A DNA stretch of 64,000 bases from positions 248,001 through 312,000 of the forward strand of contig NZ_JACHFZ010000003.1 of assembly GCF_014202075.1 (NCBI RefSeq), read 5' to 3'. Shown here piece after piece: positions 1-8,129 of this stretch (positions are counted from its first letter, which is position 1; each line of letters opens with the position of its first letter). The DNA comes from Brevundimonas basaltis (lineage in GTDB: Bacteria > Pseudomonadota > Alphaproteobacteria > Caulobacterales > Caulobacteraceae). Position numbers and translations under genes: made by a program. Under the pieces are notes generated by a model. The model was not told where the DNA came from and made no database searches. It worked only from the letters and a program-made list of their open reading frames with translations.

Positions 1-2697
1 CCCGCCGTCCGGCATCGCATCCCGGGCGTTGACCGCCAGGTTCAGCAGGGCGCTTTCCAGCTGATTCTGGTCGGCCTCGATCGGCCAGAGCCGCGGCAGC
101 AGCACGCCTTCCAGTTCGATCTGCTCACCAAGCGTCCGGTGCAGCAGCTCCGTCATTTCCCGGACGACCAGATTCAGCTCGAGCGGCTTGGGCTCAAGCG
201 GCTGACGCCGCGAGAAGGCCAGAAGCCGGCTGGTCAGGCTCGCGGCGCGCTGGGCGCCCTTGATCGACATATCCAGCGCGCGCGCGATCCGCGCCTCCTC
301 ATCGGGCTTGCTCCGCCGGATGGTGTCCAGACCGCCGATGATGACGGTCAGAAGGTTGTTGAAGTCGTGGGCGACCCCGCCGGTCAACTGGCCGATCGCC
401 TCCATCTTCTGCGCCTGCCGCAGGGCTTCCTCGGCCTTTGTCCGCTCGGCGATCTCCTGGGTGACCCTTTCCTCCAGACTGTTGTTCAGCGCCTGCAAAT
501 CGGTCTCGGCGCGTCGACGCTGCTCGATTTCCGTCTGGGCGGCCTGGAAAAGCCGGGCATTGTCGATCGCGACAGCGGCCTGGCTGGCCAGACCGACCAC
601 TCTCTCCTCCGCCAGATCGTTGAAGACCCCGGCATTCGGATGTCCGAAGAACAGCCCGCCGATCACTTCGCCCGATCGAAGCCGGACCGGAACCGCCAGA
701 TAGCTCCGCACCGGCAGATGCCCTTTCGGCATGCCCTTGTAGGGAGCCATCCTGCCGTAGCGATCGTCCTTGGTGACATCGTCCAGCCGTATCACCCCGG
801 TGCCGTCGAATGTCGGCCGGAAAATATCCGTCGCCCGCGGCATGGGAAACTGCTCGAACGCCTCCTTCGGCGCGCCGGACAGGCTGTACAGCATGAAGCT
901 TTCGCCCGACGGGTCCGTGACATTGTAGAAGAAGGCCCCGAAAGCCGCGCCGGTCACCTCCACCGCCGCGTCCGTGACCCGCTGCACCAGCCGGTCCAAC
1001 TCCAGATCGCCCGCCACTTCGGACGCCGTCCGGTTCAGAATCCGGAGCGTCTTGGTCTGCTCCTCAAGAGCGGCGGCCTTCTCCGACAGCGCTGATTGCG
1101 CCGCCAGCCGTTCCGACACATCGGCGAAAGTGCAGATCGCGCCAGCGTGCACGCCGTCCACAAACAGCGGCGCGGCCCGGTATTCGACCGGCACCGTCCC
1201 CCCGTCCAGACGGTAGAACAGTTCCCCGTCCACGTGAGCGCCCTCACCGCTGCTGGCCGCCCGGTAGATGGGACATTCTTCCTTGGGGTAATGGGCGCCG
1301 TCGGCGTGGGAGTGATGAATGACGTCGTGCAGCTTGCGACCGACAGCGTCTTCGGCGCGCTCGAACCCGAGCATCTCCAGAAACGCGCGGTTGACCATGG
1401 TGGTCACGCCGTCGCGATCGACGGAATAGAAGCCCTCCCCGGCGGAATCGAGCAACGCCTCCAGAAAGCCGCGGCTCTCCCGAAGTTCGGCCTCGCTCTG
1501 ACGCAGGTTCTGTTCGGCCTGATACCGATCGTCGATATCGATCACGGACCCGATGTAGCCGAGAAACTCGCCATTGGCCCCGAACCGGGGGGAGGCGGCG
1601 TCGATCGCCCGGTGATAGGAGCCGTCCGCCGTCTTCAGCCGGTATTCGGAGCGGAAGGGCTCGCCCCGCTCATTGGCGGCCAGGAAGACGTCGCGGGCCA
1701 TCTGCCGGTCGTCGGGATGGACCGCATCGAGCCAGCCGAGTCCCAGCGCCTCCGACTCCGCCTGACCCGTGAAGGCGTACCAGCTCTTGTTCAGATAGCT
1801 GCAGCGTCCGTCCGCCTCGGTGACCCACATCATCACCGGCGCGTGGTCGGCCATGTTGCGGAATCGGGCCTCGCTCTCCTGCAGGGCCGCGCTCTTGCGG
1901 CGCTCCTCCGCGATGGCCCTGACCTCGATCACCGTCCCGACCGTCGTATCGGTCTCGTCACGAATGGGCGAGGCGGTGAAGCCCACGGGGTAGAAGCTGC
2001 CGTCCTTATGGACGAAGACTTCCTCGCCCTGGACCTGGTAGTTCTCGGGAAACGCCCGGTCGATCGGGCAGTCTTCGAGCGGATAGTGGCGACCGTCTGG
2101 ATGGGTGTGGTGAACGACGTCATGCAGAGGTCGACCGCCCAACTCCTCAAGCGTGTAGCCGGTCAGCTCCTCCGCGGCCGCATTGGCGTAGATGCAGTGC
2201 TGACGGTGGTCCATGACGAACACCGCCATGGTCGTATTGTTCAGGATACTGCTGAGCCGCCGCTCACTGAACCGCAGGGCCTGTTCAGCGTCGCTCTGCG
2301 CCGTTGTGTCCCGAACCGCCACCAGCGCGCCAATGATCGAACCCTCGCTGTCCCGCTGAGGCATCGCGTCGACGCAAACCGTCCGCGGTCCTTCCGCCCC
2401 GACCATCCGAATGGCGAAATCGCGGACCGTCTCTCCCTTCAGCGCCCGGGGAATGGGCGTGTCCTCGAACTCGAGGGGGGACCCGTCAGGCGCAGAGACT
2501 TCCACCGCCGGCTCATCATACCGGCGTCCGGCGATGTCCGCCCGGGTCAGACCCAACAGACGTTCGCATTCCGGATTGGCGTACTGGATCACCCCCGTGG
2601 CGTCGGCGCGGGCCATGGCGACCGGCAGCGAGTCAAGCAGGGCGTCCAGATCGCCGTCCAGCGCCTTTCCGCCCAACGGGCGAACGATCGAGTCCAT
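1..2697 (-). CDS. PAS/GAF sensor histidine kinase (C-terminus off window)
   Basis: The reading frame is open from an ATG at 2697, preceded by GGAGG, to the left window edge, giving about 899 visible residues. The N-terminal two thirds is a string of PAS sensor domains. A GAF domain follows, ending in a block reading VGLASQAAVAIDNARLF. A coiled linker then leads to the phosphoacceptor helix with HDFNNLL, whose His is near residue 777. The visible part ends at the N box of the HATPase domain (NLAVNARDAMPDGG), so the rest of the ATP-binding domain and any receiver domain lie outside. No membrane segment is obvious in the visible part, so a cytoplasmic sensor is likely. The HDFNN signature matches the hybrid kinase at 54.2-58.3 kb, suggesting a common family. 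The ligand is unknown. Confidence 0.9.
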   Translation of the reverse strand, partial: MDSIVRPLGGKALDGDLDALLDSLPVAMARADATGVIQYANPECERLLGLTRADIAGRRYDEPAVEVSAPDGSPLEFEDTPIPRALKGETVRDFAIRMVGAEGPRTVCVDAMPQRDSEGSIIGALVAVRDTTAQSDAEQALRFSERRLSSILNNTTMAVFVMDHRQHCIYANAAAEELTGYTLEELGGRPLHDVVHHTHPDGRHYPLEDCPIDRAFPENYQVQGEEVFVHKDGSFYPVGFTASPIRDETDTTVGTVIEVRAIAEERRKSAALQESEARFRNMADHAPVMMWVTEADGRCSYLNKSWYAFTGQAESEALGLGWLDAVHPDDRQMARDVFLAANERGEPFRSEYRLKTADGSYHRAIDAASPRFGANGEFLGYIGSVIDIDDRYQAEQNLRQSEAELRESRGFLEALLDSAGEGFYSVDRDGVTTMVNRAFLEMLGFERAEDAVGRKLHDVIHHSHADGAHYPKEECPIYRAASSGEGAHVDGELFYRLDGGTVPVEYRAAPLFVDGVHAGAICTFADVSERLAAQSALSEKAAALEEQTKTLRILNRTASEVAGDLELDRLVQRVTDAAVEVTGAAFGAFFYNVTDPSGESFMLYSLSGAPKEAFEQFPMPRATDIFRPTFDGTGVIRLDDVTKDDRYGRMAPYKGMPKGHLPVRSYLAVPVRLRSGEVIGGLFFGHPNAGVFNDLAEERVVGLASQAAVAIDNARLFQAAQTEIEQRRRAETDLQALNNSLEERVTQEIAERTKAEEALRQAQKMEAIGQLTGGVAHDFNNLLTVIIGGLDTIRRSKPDEEARIARALDMSIKGAQRAASLTSRLLAFSRRQPLEPKPLELNLVVREMTELLHRTLGEQIELEGVLLPRLWPIEADQNQLESALLNLAVNARDAMPDGG

Positions 2698-2763
2698 CAA
2701 CACCTCCAGCCGACCCTGCACGCCGCGTAGCCGGAGCTACCGAAGGGAGCAACCGGCCAGTTC

Positions 2764-2779
2764 GTTCCCGATCGGGAAC
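2764..2779. promoter_or_regulatory. perfect 16-bp palindrome, possible operator
   Basis: GTTCCCGATCGGGAAC reads identically on both strands. It lies in the 223-bp gap between the leftward kinase (start 2697) and the rightward acetyltransferase (start 2921), where a shared operator would be expected. No known binding motif is assigned. The rest of the gap (2698-2920) shows nothing else I can support. Confidence 0.35.
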
Positions 2780-2920
2780 ATTTCGTTCAATCTGGTTGAT
2801 GACCGACATCAAACGGGAAGCGTCGACCTTTTTGGCCTTGGCCGGTGTGTCCAGCCCGCTTCCAAATCGCGGGTTGCGATGGCTAGTCTCGGACGTCGAC
2901 GCCCCCTGAGCCGAGCCGCC

Positions 2921-3436
2921 ATGACCACCCTGATCACCGAACGCCTCACCCTGACCCCGGTCGCTGCTTCCGACTACGATGACCTGCGCGCTATGTGGGC
3001 GGACCCCGAGGTCATCCGCTACATCTTTCCCGATCCTCTGACCGGCGAGGATGTCTGGTTCCGCCTGCTGCGCGACATCGGCCACTGGGAAGTCCTCGGC
3101 CATGGCAACTGGACCCTCAGACTAAAGGACACCGGCGAACACGTCGGCAGCGTCGGCGTGCTCGACTTTCACCGCGTGCTCGAGCCCGCCCTCGACGCCC
3201 CCGAACTGGGGTGGGGCCTTCGCTCCGCCTTCCAGGGCAAGGGTCTGGCGTTCGAGGCCTTGTCCGCCGCCCTGGCGTGGTGCGACGACGCCCTGAACGC
3301 CCCGCGCACCGTTTGCATGATCGATCCAGCCAATGCGCCCTCGATCGCCCTGGCGAAGCGCGCCGGCTACCGGGAGTACGCCCGCACCGACTACAAGGGC
3401 GCGCCGGTCATCCTGCTGGAGCGCCGGTCGACCTGA
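2921..3436 (+). CDS. GNAT family N-acetyltransferase
   Basis: This 171-residue protein has the RimJ/RimL-like GNAT layout: an N-terminal LITERLTLTPV strand, a central HVGSVGVLDF strand, and an acetyl-CoA-binding region ELGWGLRSAFQGKGLAFEA close to the canonical (R/Q)xxGx(G/A) loop. A C-terminal block follows with NAPSIALAKRAGYRE. Proteins with this architecture transfer acetyl from acetyl-CoA to amino groups of proteins or small molecules, and the substrate cannot be read from sequence. The frame stays open far upstream, but homology to the family begins at the ATG at 2921. Confidence 0.85.
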   Translation: MTTLITERLTLTPVAASDYDDLRAMWADPEVIRYIFPDPLTGEDVWFRLLRDIGHWEVLGHGNWTLRLKDTGEHVGSVGVLDFHRVLEPALDAPELGWGLRSAFQGKGLAFEALSAALAWCDDALNAPRTVCMIDPANAPSIALAKRAGYREYARTDYKGAPVILLERRST

Positions 3437-3501
3437 CAGCGTAGCCAGCCATTAAGGTTTACGGGGCATTGTGACCGGTGAATCCGGAGACCGCCCGCCC
3501 C

Positions 3502-3744
3502 ATGCCCATGCCTGTCGAAGAGCTTCGCGCCCACCTGACCGAAGCCTTTCCCGACGCCGAGATCGTCATCGACGATCTGGCTGGCGACGGCGACCACTAT
3601 CGCGCCCGCATCGTCTCCGCCGCCTTCGCCGGCTTGCCGCGCGTGCGCCAGCATCAGCTTGTCTACGCGGCGCTGAAGGGCAAGATGGGCGGCGAACTCC
3701 ACGCCCTGGCGCTCGAAACCTCGACCCCTCCGGCAGGAGACTGA
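3502..3744 (+). CDS. bolA: BolA family transcription/Fe-S maturation factor
   Basis: The product is about 80 residues from the ATG at 3502; an in-frame GTG at 3478 would add 8. It shows the BolA class II KH-like fold markers: an N-terminal helix VEELRAHLTEAFPDAE, a DGDHYRARIVSAAF strand, and the motif RVRQHQLVYAALKGKMGGELHALAL with the conserved HQ-VY. BolA proteins pair with monothiol CGFS glutaredoxins to handle [2Fe-2S] clusters. The CGFS glutaredoxin gene lies one gene downstream, which supports that role. The gene is 3 nt from the following AKR-like gene, so they are probably cotranscribed. Confidence 0.92.
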   Translation: MPMPVEELRAHLTEAFPDAEIVIDDLAGDGDHYRARIVSAAFAGLPRVRQHQLVYAALKGKMGGELHALALETSTPPAGD

Positions 3745-3747
3745 CCC

Positions 3748-4665
3748 ATGCGTTACCGTCCCTTCGGACAGTCTGGTCAGGCGGTGTCGGCGCTGACGCT
3801 CAGCCTCGGACCCCGCGACATCGCCCGTGGCCCCGAGACCGGCCGCGAGCTGGTCTATTCGGCGCTCGAAGCCGGCATCAACAGTTACCGGCTCGAAACC
3901 GCCGACCCGGTGCTTGCCGAGGTGCTCGGCCAGGCCCTGAAACACGTCGACCGCAAGCTGGTTCAGGTCTCCATGATACTCGGCGCCGGCGACGGTCGCC
4001 GCGGTTCGGACCGCGACTTCTCGGCCGAGGGCATCACCTCCGCCATCGATCGCGCCCTGGCCATCTCGGGCTTGGGCTGGTTCGACCTGGCCATCCTCGA
4101 CGAACCGGCCGAACACGAGCTGCCGCAGACCACGCTGAACGCTCTCAAGGCCCTGCGCGCCACGGAACGGGTTCGCCTGCTCGGCATCTCGGGCGAGGGC
4201 GAGGTGATGGACACCTATGTCTCGACCGGCGCCTTCGACGTGCTGGCCACGCCCTTCCACGTCAACTCCCCGTGGCAGATCCGCTCCCGCCTGCGGGTCG
4301 CCCGCGAGGCCGACATGGCTATCTTCGTCTACGACTATTTCCCCGACAGCCTCGACACGGCGAAAAAGGCCTCGGCCGTGCATCAGCCGAAGAAGGGCTT
4401 CTTCGGATTCGGCGGCCCGAAGACCAAAGAAAACCCGTTGGCCCACGCCGGCACCTTCGCCTTCCTGCACCAGACCAACAACTGGCCGGCCGAGGCCATC
4501 TGCCTCGCCTACGCCCTGACCGATCCGTCGGTGTCCAGCGTCCTGATCCGGGCCAGCGACGCGGAGCGGCTCAACATGCTGGCCCTGGTGCCCGACCGCG
4601 ACATGCCGCCCGGCCTCGCCGCCCAGATCGAGATGGCCCGGGTCGCCGGCGCCAAGGCCGCCTGA
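3748..4665 (+). CDS. aldo/keto reductase-like protein, probably non-catalytic
   Basis: The 305-residue product has the aldo/keto reductase barrel order: N-terminal MRYRPFGQSGQAVSALTLS, SALEAGINSYRLETADP where active enzymes have GIxxFDTA, GWFDLAILDEP where active enzymes have DYIDLxxIHxP, and a C-terminal LAYALTDPSVSSVLI cofactor-type segment. The Asp of FDTA, the Tyr of the YG motif and the His of the IH(W/R)P motif are not where expected. By eye the Asp-Tyr-Lys-His tetrad is therefore degraded. The gene sits between bolA and grxD, 3 nt after bolA, so a role near Fe-S or redox handling is possible but inferred only. Confidence 0.75.
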   Translation: MRYRPFGQSGQAVSALTLSLGPRDIARGPETGRELVYSALEAGINSYRLETADPVLAEVLGQALKHVDRKLVQVSMILGAGDGRRGSDRDFSAEGITSAIDRALAISGLGWFDLAILDEPAEHELPQTTLNALKALRATERVRLLGISGEGEVMDTYVSTGAFDVLATPFHVNSPWQIRSRLRVAREADMAIFVYDYFPDSLDTAKKASAVHQPKKGFFGFGGPKTKENPLAHAGTFAFLHQTNNWPAEAICLAYALTDPSVSSVLIRASDAERLNMLALVPDRDMPPGLAAQIEMARVAGAKAA

Positions 4666-4748
4666 CCGGTCCAACCGGGACCTTCCGGCGCCTTGACCCC
4701 GCCCCTTTGGGCGCCTAGCTGACGGCCTTCACCGAAAGGCCAGTACCA

Positions 4749-5105
4749 GTGACCGATCAAGCCGTCGCCAATCCCGTCCATGCCTTCATCGCCGATACGG
4801 TGAAGGGTCACGACGTCGTCCTGTTCATGAAGGGCACGCCCGACGCGCCGCGCTGCGGCTTCTCCTCGCTGGCGGTGCAGATTCTCGACCACGTCGGCGC
4901 GTCCTTCGTCGGCGTCGACGTGCTTCAGGACGAGGCCCTGCGTGACGGCATCAAGACCTACAGCGACTGGCCGACTATCCCCCAGCTCTATGTGAAGGGC
5001 GAATTCGTCGGCGGCTCCGACATCGTCCGCGAGATGTTCAACGCCGGCGAGCTTCAGACCCTGATGTCCGACAAGGGCGTAGCCCTCGGCGACGCCGACG
5101 CCTGA
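4749..5105 (+). CDS. grxD: monothiol glutaredoxin Grx4/GrxD
   Basis: The 118-residue protein begins at GTG 4749. It carries the monothiol signature KGTPDAPRCGFSS (CGFS active site), then YSDWPTIPQLYVKGEFVGGSDIV, the glutathione-binding WPTIPQ and GG(S/C)D loop of this family. CGFS glutaredoxins bind a glutathione-ligated [2Fe-2S] cluster, form heterodimers with BolA and deliver clusters in the cytoplasm. bolA lies about 1 kb upstream in the same direction. Its stop overlaps the next start (TGATG at 5103-5107), so the thioesterase gene is translationally coupled. Confidence 0.95.
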   Translation: MTDQAVANPVHAFIADTVKGHDVVLFMKGTPDAPRCGFSSLAVQILDHVGASFVGVDVLQDEALRDGIKTYSDWPTIPQLYVKGEFVGGSDIVREMFNAGELQTLMSDKGVALGDADA

Positions 5106-5533
5106 TGGCCCGGGCCCAGCTCGAGCCCCGCGCGGACCGCGAGATTTTCGTCGTCCCGCTCGAGGTTCGGCCCGGGCACATCGACGACAACGGCCACGTC
5201 AACAATGTGGTCTACGTCGGCTGGCTGCAGGACGCGGGCACGGCCCACTGGAACGCCCGTTTCGACGCTCAGACCCGCGCCCGCTGGTCGTGGGTCGCCC
5301 TCCGGCATGAGATCGACTATTTCCGCCCGCTGGCCCCCGACGCGGTGGACGTGAAGGCCCGCACCTGGGTCGGCGACCCGCAGGGGCCGCGCTTCAACCG
5401 CTACGTCCGCATCGAGGACGGCGAAGGTCGGCTGTGCGCCCAGGGCGTGTCGGAGTGGGTTCTGGTCGACGCCACGACCATGCGGCCGCACCGCATCCCG
5501 TCCGACATGCTGCCCGCCTTCGAGGCCCGCTGA
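5105..5533 (+). CDS. hot-dog fold acyl-CoA thioesterase (4HBT family)
   Basis: This 142-residue protein has the 4-hydroxybenzoyl-CoA thioesterase pattern: VRPGHIDDNGHVNNVVYVGWLQDAG, where the Asp/Asn and GHVNN helix start form the active-site region, followed by a core strand region ALRHEIDYFRPL. The family hydrolyses acyl-CoA or related thioesters, and chain-length preference cannot be judged. The ATG at 5105 overlaps the grxD stop by one base. The gene is followed after 4 nt by a convergent lipoprotein gene. Confidence 0.85.
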   Translation: MARAQLEPRADREIFVVPLEVRPGHIDDNGHVNNVVYVGWLQDAGTAHWNARFDAQTRARWSWVALRHEIDYFRPLAPDAVDVKARTWVGDPQGPRFNRYVRIEDGEGRLCAQGVSEWVLVDATTMRPHRIPSDMLPAFEAR

Positions 5534-5537
5534 GCGG

Positions 5538-5927
5538 TCAGCCGCGCGGCAGCTGGTAGGGGTTTTCGACCGAGACCCGGCTGCCGGGCGCCAGTCCCAT
5601 CTCCTGGAAGGTCCAGCGCATCTCGACGCCCTGATCGCTGGGCTCGAGGCAGAGGTCCTCTTTCAGGCGGCGCAGGGTGATCACCGAGCCGTCGCCCTGG
5701 CGGCGCACCACCGGCAACAGGTCGGACTTCTCGGTGCAGCCGTTCGAACTGACCCAGAACACCGCCTGGTCCTGCACGATGGCGGCGGCGTGAACGGGCT
5801 CGATCTGGCCGGGCCCCGCGGCCATCGCCGGCGCTTCGTCGCGCCCGAACCAGCGATCCGCCAGCGCGCAGCCGGAGGCCAGGACTACGGTCGCAAGCAT
5901 GGCGCTGAGCGTGACGATCCGTTTCAT
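5538..5927 (-). CDS. small predicted lipoprotein, unknown function
   Basis: The 129-residue product starts with MKRIVTLSAMLATVVLASGCALADRW, a lipoprotein signal peptide with lipobox LASGC, so acylation near Cys20 and export are likely. The rest has VFWVSSNGCTEKSDLLPVV and ITLRRLKEDLCLEPSDQGVEMRWTF, a Cys pair that could form a disulphide. I do not recognise a named family. It is convergent with the thioesterase gene and lies downstream of the rpsD terminator, so it should have its own promoter. Confidence 0.7.
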   Translation of the reverse strand: MKRIVTLSAMLATVVLASGCALADRWFGRDEAPAMAAGPGQIEPVHAAAIVQDQAVFWVSSNGCTEKSDLLPVVRRQGDGSVITLRRLKEDLCLEPSDQGVEMRWTFQEMGLAPGSRVSVENPYQLPRG

Positions 5928-6005
5928 ACCCGGCCTCCCGCGCCGATCCTGACCCTGCGTAATGTGCGCCTGTTCGCCGTCCGGGGGAAGTCGCCACCGG
6001 TGGAT

Positions 6006-6036
6006 GCAAAAAGCCCCGGATCGCTCCGGGGCTTTT
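6006..6036 (-). terminator. Rho-independent terminator of rpsD
   Basis: A stem formed by AGCCCCGGA and TCCGGGGCT with a 4-nt loop is followed on the minus strand by a TTTTT run. It sits about 25 nt past the rpsD stop codon at 6062. The stem is GC-rich and the T tract is on the correct side for leftward transcription. Confidence 0.85.
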
Positions 6037-6061
6037 CGGACGTCTGTCGAGACCGACTGGC

Positions 6062-6679
6062 TTACGAGGAGTAGTATTCCACCACCAGGTTCGGCTCCAT
6101 CTTCACCGGGAACGGCACGTCGGCCAGTTCCGGCACGCGGACATAGCGGACCGAGAAGCCGCGGTCGCCCAGCTCGAGGTAGTCAGGCACGTCGCGCTCC
6201 GACGACTGCTGCGCTTCCAGCACCAGCGCCATCGAACGGGACTTCTCCTTGACCTCGATGACCTGGCCCGGCTTGACCCGGTAGGAACCGATGTCGACCT
6301 TCTTGCCGTCGACGGTCACGTGGCCGTGGCTCACGAACTGGCGGGCGGCCCAGACGGTCGGCACGAATTTGGCGCGGTAGACGATGGCGTCCAGGCGCGA
6401 CTCCAGCAGGCCGATCAGGTTCTCGGAGCTGTTGCCCTTGCGGCGCGAGGCCTCTTCATAGGTCGCGGCGAACTGCTTCTCGGTGATGTTGCCGTAGTAG
6501 CCCTTCAGCTTCTGCTTGGCCTTCAGCTGCAGGCCGAAGTCCGAGACTTTCGACTTGCGGCGCTGGCCGTGCTGGCCGGGGCCGTAGGAACGCTTGTTGA
6601 CCGGGGATTTCGAGCGGCCCCACAGGTTTTCACCCATGACCCGGTCGAGTTTGTACTTGGCGCTGTGGCGCTTGGACAT
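6062..6679 (-). CDS. rpsD: 30S ribosomal protein S4
   Basis: The 205-residue protein matches S4 throughout: [21 protein letters not shown] at the N-terminus, [19 protein letters not shown], then the S4 RNA-binding domain [15 protein letters not shown] and [16 protein letters not shown], ending VVEYYSS. S4 binds 16S rRNA early in small-subunit assembly. The gene is monocistronic here: a strong terminator lies downstream and 173 bp of non-coding DNA lies upstream (6680-6852), in which I see no further gene. The zinc-type Cys residues of some S4 paralogues are absent, as in typical proteobacterial S4. Confidence 0.98.
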   Translation of the reverse strand: MSKRHSAKYKLDRVMGENLWGRSKSPVNKRSYGPGQHGQRRKSKVSDFGLQLKAKQKLKGYYGNITEKQFAATYEEASRRKGNSSENLIGLLESRLDAIVYRAKFVPTVWAARQFVSHGHVTVDGKKVDIGSYRVKPGQVIEVKEKSRSMALVLEAQQSSERDVPDYLELGDRGFSVRYVRVPELADVPFPVKMEPNLVVEYYSS

Positions 6680-6852
6680 AAGTCACTCTCTATATGATGC
6701 GGCCCGGTCCCTCCCCAACTGGAGGGACGATCTCAACGGCGGTCCACGCATCGTCCGTAGTGGATCACGCAACGCGGCGAGCCGGTGGCGTGAAGGCGGG
6801 GCTTATGACCGCCGGACGCCCCTTCGTCAAGGCTCCGGCGGTCCGTCGGGTC

Positions 6853-7467
6853 CTACTGCGTCGCGGCGGCGAACAGTTCGTTGGCCTTGTTCCAGTTCAC
6901 CACCGTCCAGAACGCCTTGAGGTAGTCGGCCCGCCGGTTCTGGTACTTCAGATAATAGGCGTGCTCCCAGACGTCGGCGGCCAGCACCACCGCGCCCTGT
7001 TCCTCGGCCACGTCCATCAACGGATTGTCCTGGTTCGGCGTCGAAGTGACCTTCAGCCGGCCGTTCTGCACGATCAGCCAGGCCCAGCCCGAGCCGAACT
7101 GTCCGGCTCCGGCGGCATTGAACGCCTCCTTGAACTTGTCCAACCCGCCGAGGTCGTGATCGATGGCGGCGGCCAGCTCGGCCGACGGCTCGCCGGTCTT
7201 GTCGGCCGGCGCCAGCAGCTCCCAGAACAGGCTGTGGTTCCAGTGCCCGCCGCCATTGTTGCGCACCGCCTTGGGCAGTTTCGACATGGTCGCGAACATC
7301 TGCTCCAGCGACTGGCCCTTCAGGCTGTCGGCCCGGTCGACGGCCTCGTTCAGCTTGTCGACATAGGCCTGATGGTGCTTGTCGTGGTGGAAGGTCATCG
7401 TCTCCTTGTCGATGGCCGGCTCCAGGGCGTCATAGGCGTAGGGGAGGGGCGGAAGGGTAAAGGCCAT
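6853..7467 (-). CDS. sodB: superoxide dismutase [Fe] (Fe/Mn family)
   Basis: The 204-residue protein is typical Sod[38 protein letters not shown] (first metal His), [16 protein letters not shown] (second His), [15 protein letters not shown], and [19 protein letters not shown] with the Asp and third His. It converts superoxide to peroxide and oxygen in the cytoplasm. Fe rather than Mn is suggested by the [10 protein letters not shown] form but cannot be proved from sequence. The start at 7467 is preferred over the ATG 13 codons upstream, because AAGGAG lies at the right distance and homology starts there. Confidence 0.95.
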   Translation of the reverse strand: MAFTLPPLPYAYDALEPAIDKETMTFHHDKHHQAYVDKLNEAVDRADSLKGQSLEQMFATMSKLPKAVRNNGGGHWNHSLFWELLAPADKTGEPSAELAAAIDHDLGGLDKFKEAFNAAGAGQFGSGWAWLIVQNGRLKVTSTPNQDNPLMDVAEEQGAVVLAADVWEHAYYLKYQNRRADYLKAFWTVVNWNKANELFAAATQ

Positions 7468-7616
7468 GGGGAGGCTCCTTTCGACAGGGTTCGGGGAGCC
7501 CTTCATCTAGGCGCCCGCGCTCCAAACCCAAGCGGGCCGGAGCGGATTTGGTTCAGGCGCTTGCATCTTCGCACGCGTGGGTTGATCGTCGGTCGTCGAT
7601 CCCGAGGAACGCCGCC

Positions 7617-7880
7617 GTGACCGAACTGCACCGCCCGCTGGCCCTCGCGGCCGCCCTGCTCGCCCTGTCGGGATGCGCCTCGATCGACTCGCTCGACCGC
7701 ATGGCGGATCAGGCCCGGATCCGCTCCACCTGTCACACCAGCACAGGCGAACTGATCGGTGGGCCGCCCTGCACCCTCACCTGGACGATATCGGAGACCA
7801 CCTCGACCACCACGACCGTCGTCACAACGACCTCCCCGCCCGCCGCCGCCCCCGCCGCGACGCCGCCGACCGACGACTAG
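7617..7880 (+). CDS. small predicted lipoprotein with Thr/Pro-rich tail
   Basis: From GTG 7617 the product is 87 residues, beginning MTELHRPLALAAALLALSGCASIDS, a lipoprotein signal with lipobox ALSGC. The mature part has a short Cys-containing region (STCHTSTGELIGGPPCTLTW) and ends in a low-complexity tail of Thr, Pro and Ala. The next gene is convergent, 9 nt away. Function is unknown. An upstream ATG at 7548 would add 23 residues before the signal peptide and is less likely. Confidence 0.6.
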   Translation: MTELHRPLALAAALLALSGCASIDSLDRMADQARIRSTCHTSTGELIGGPPCTLTWTISETTSTTTTVVTTTSPPAAAPAATPPTDD

Positions 7881-7889
7881 AGCCGCGTC

Positions 7890-8117
7890 TCAGAGCTCCG
7901 GCAGATTGGCCTTCAGACAATCCCGCACGGCCCGCCTCAGGTCGCCGGAGGCCGAGGCGAAATCCACGCCCTCGGCCTCGAACACCGCCCGCGTCGCCGC
8001 GTCCAGCCCGTTCGGAATGGCGGCCAGCACCCGCTTCTCGCCCTTCGGATGCAGGCAGAACCCCACCTCCCTGCACAGGGCGGCGAACATCTCGTCATGG
8101 GCGGCGGCGTCGGTCAT
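7890..8117 (-). CDS. small conserved-looking hypothetical protein
   Basis: The 75-residue protein (MTDAAAHDEMFAALCREVGF...) has two Cys and a C-terminal amphipathic helix (DLRRAVRDCLKANLPEL), but no domain I recognise. It lies 12 nt downstream of the frameshifted secreted-protein gene on the same strand and may be its operon partner. Confidence 0.5.
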   Translation of the reverse strand: MTDAAAHDEMFAALCREVGFCLHPKGEKRVLAAIPNGLDAATRAVFEAEGVDFASASGDLRRAVRDCLKANLPEL

Positions 8118-8129
8118 GGCCCTCTGATA

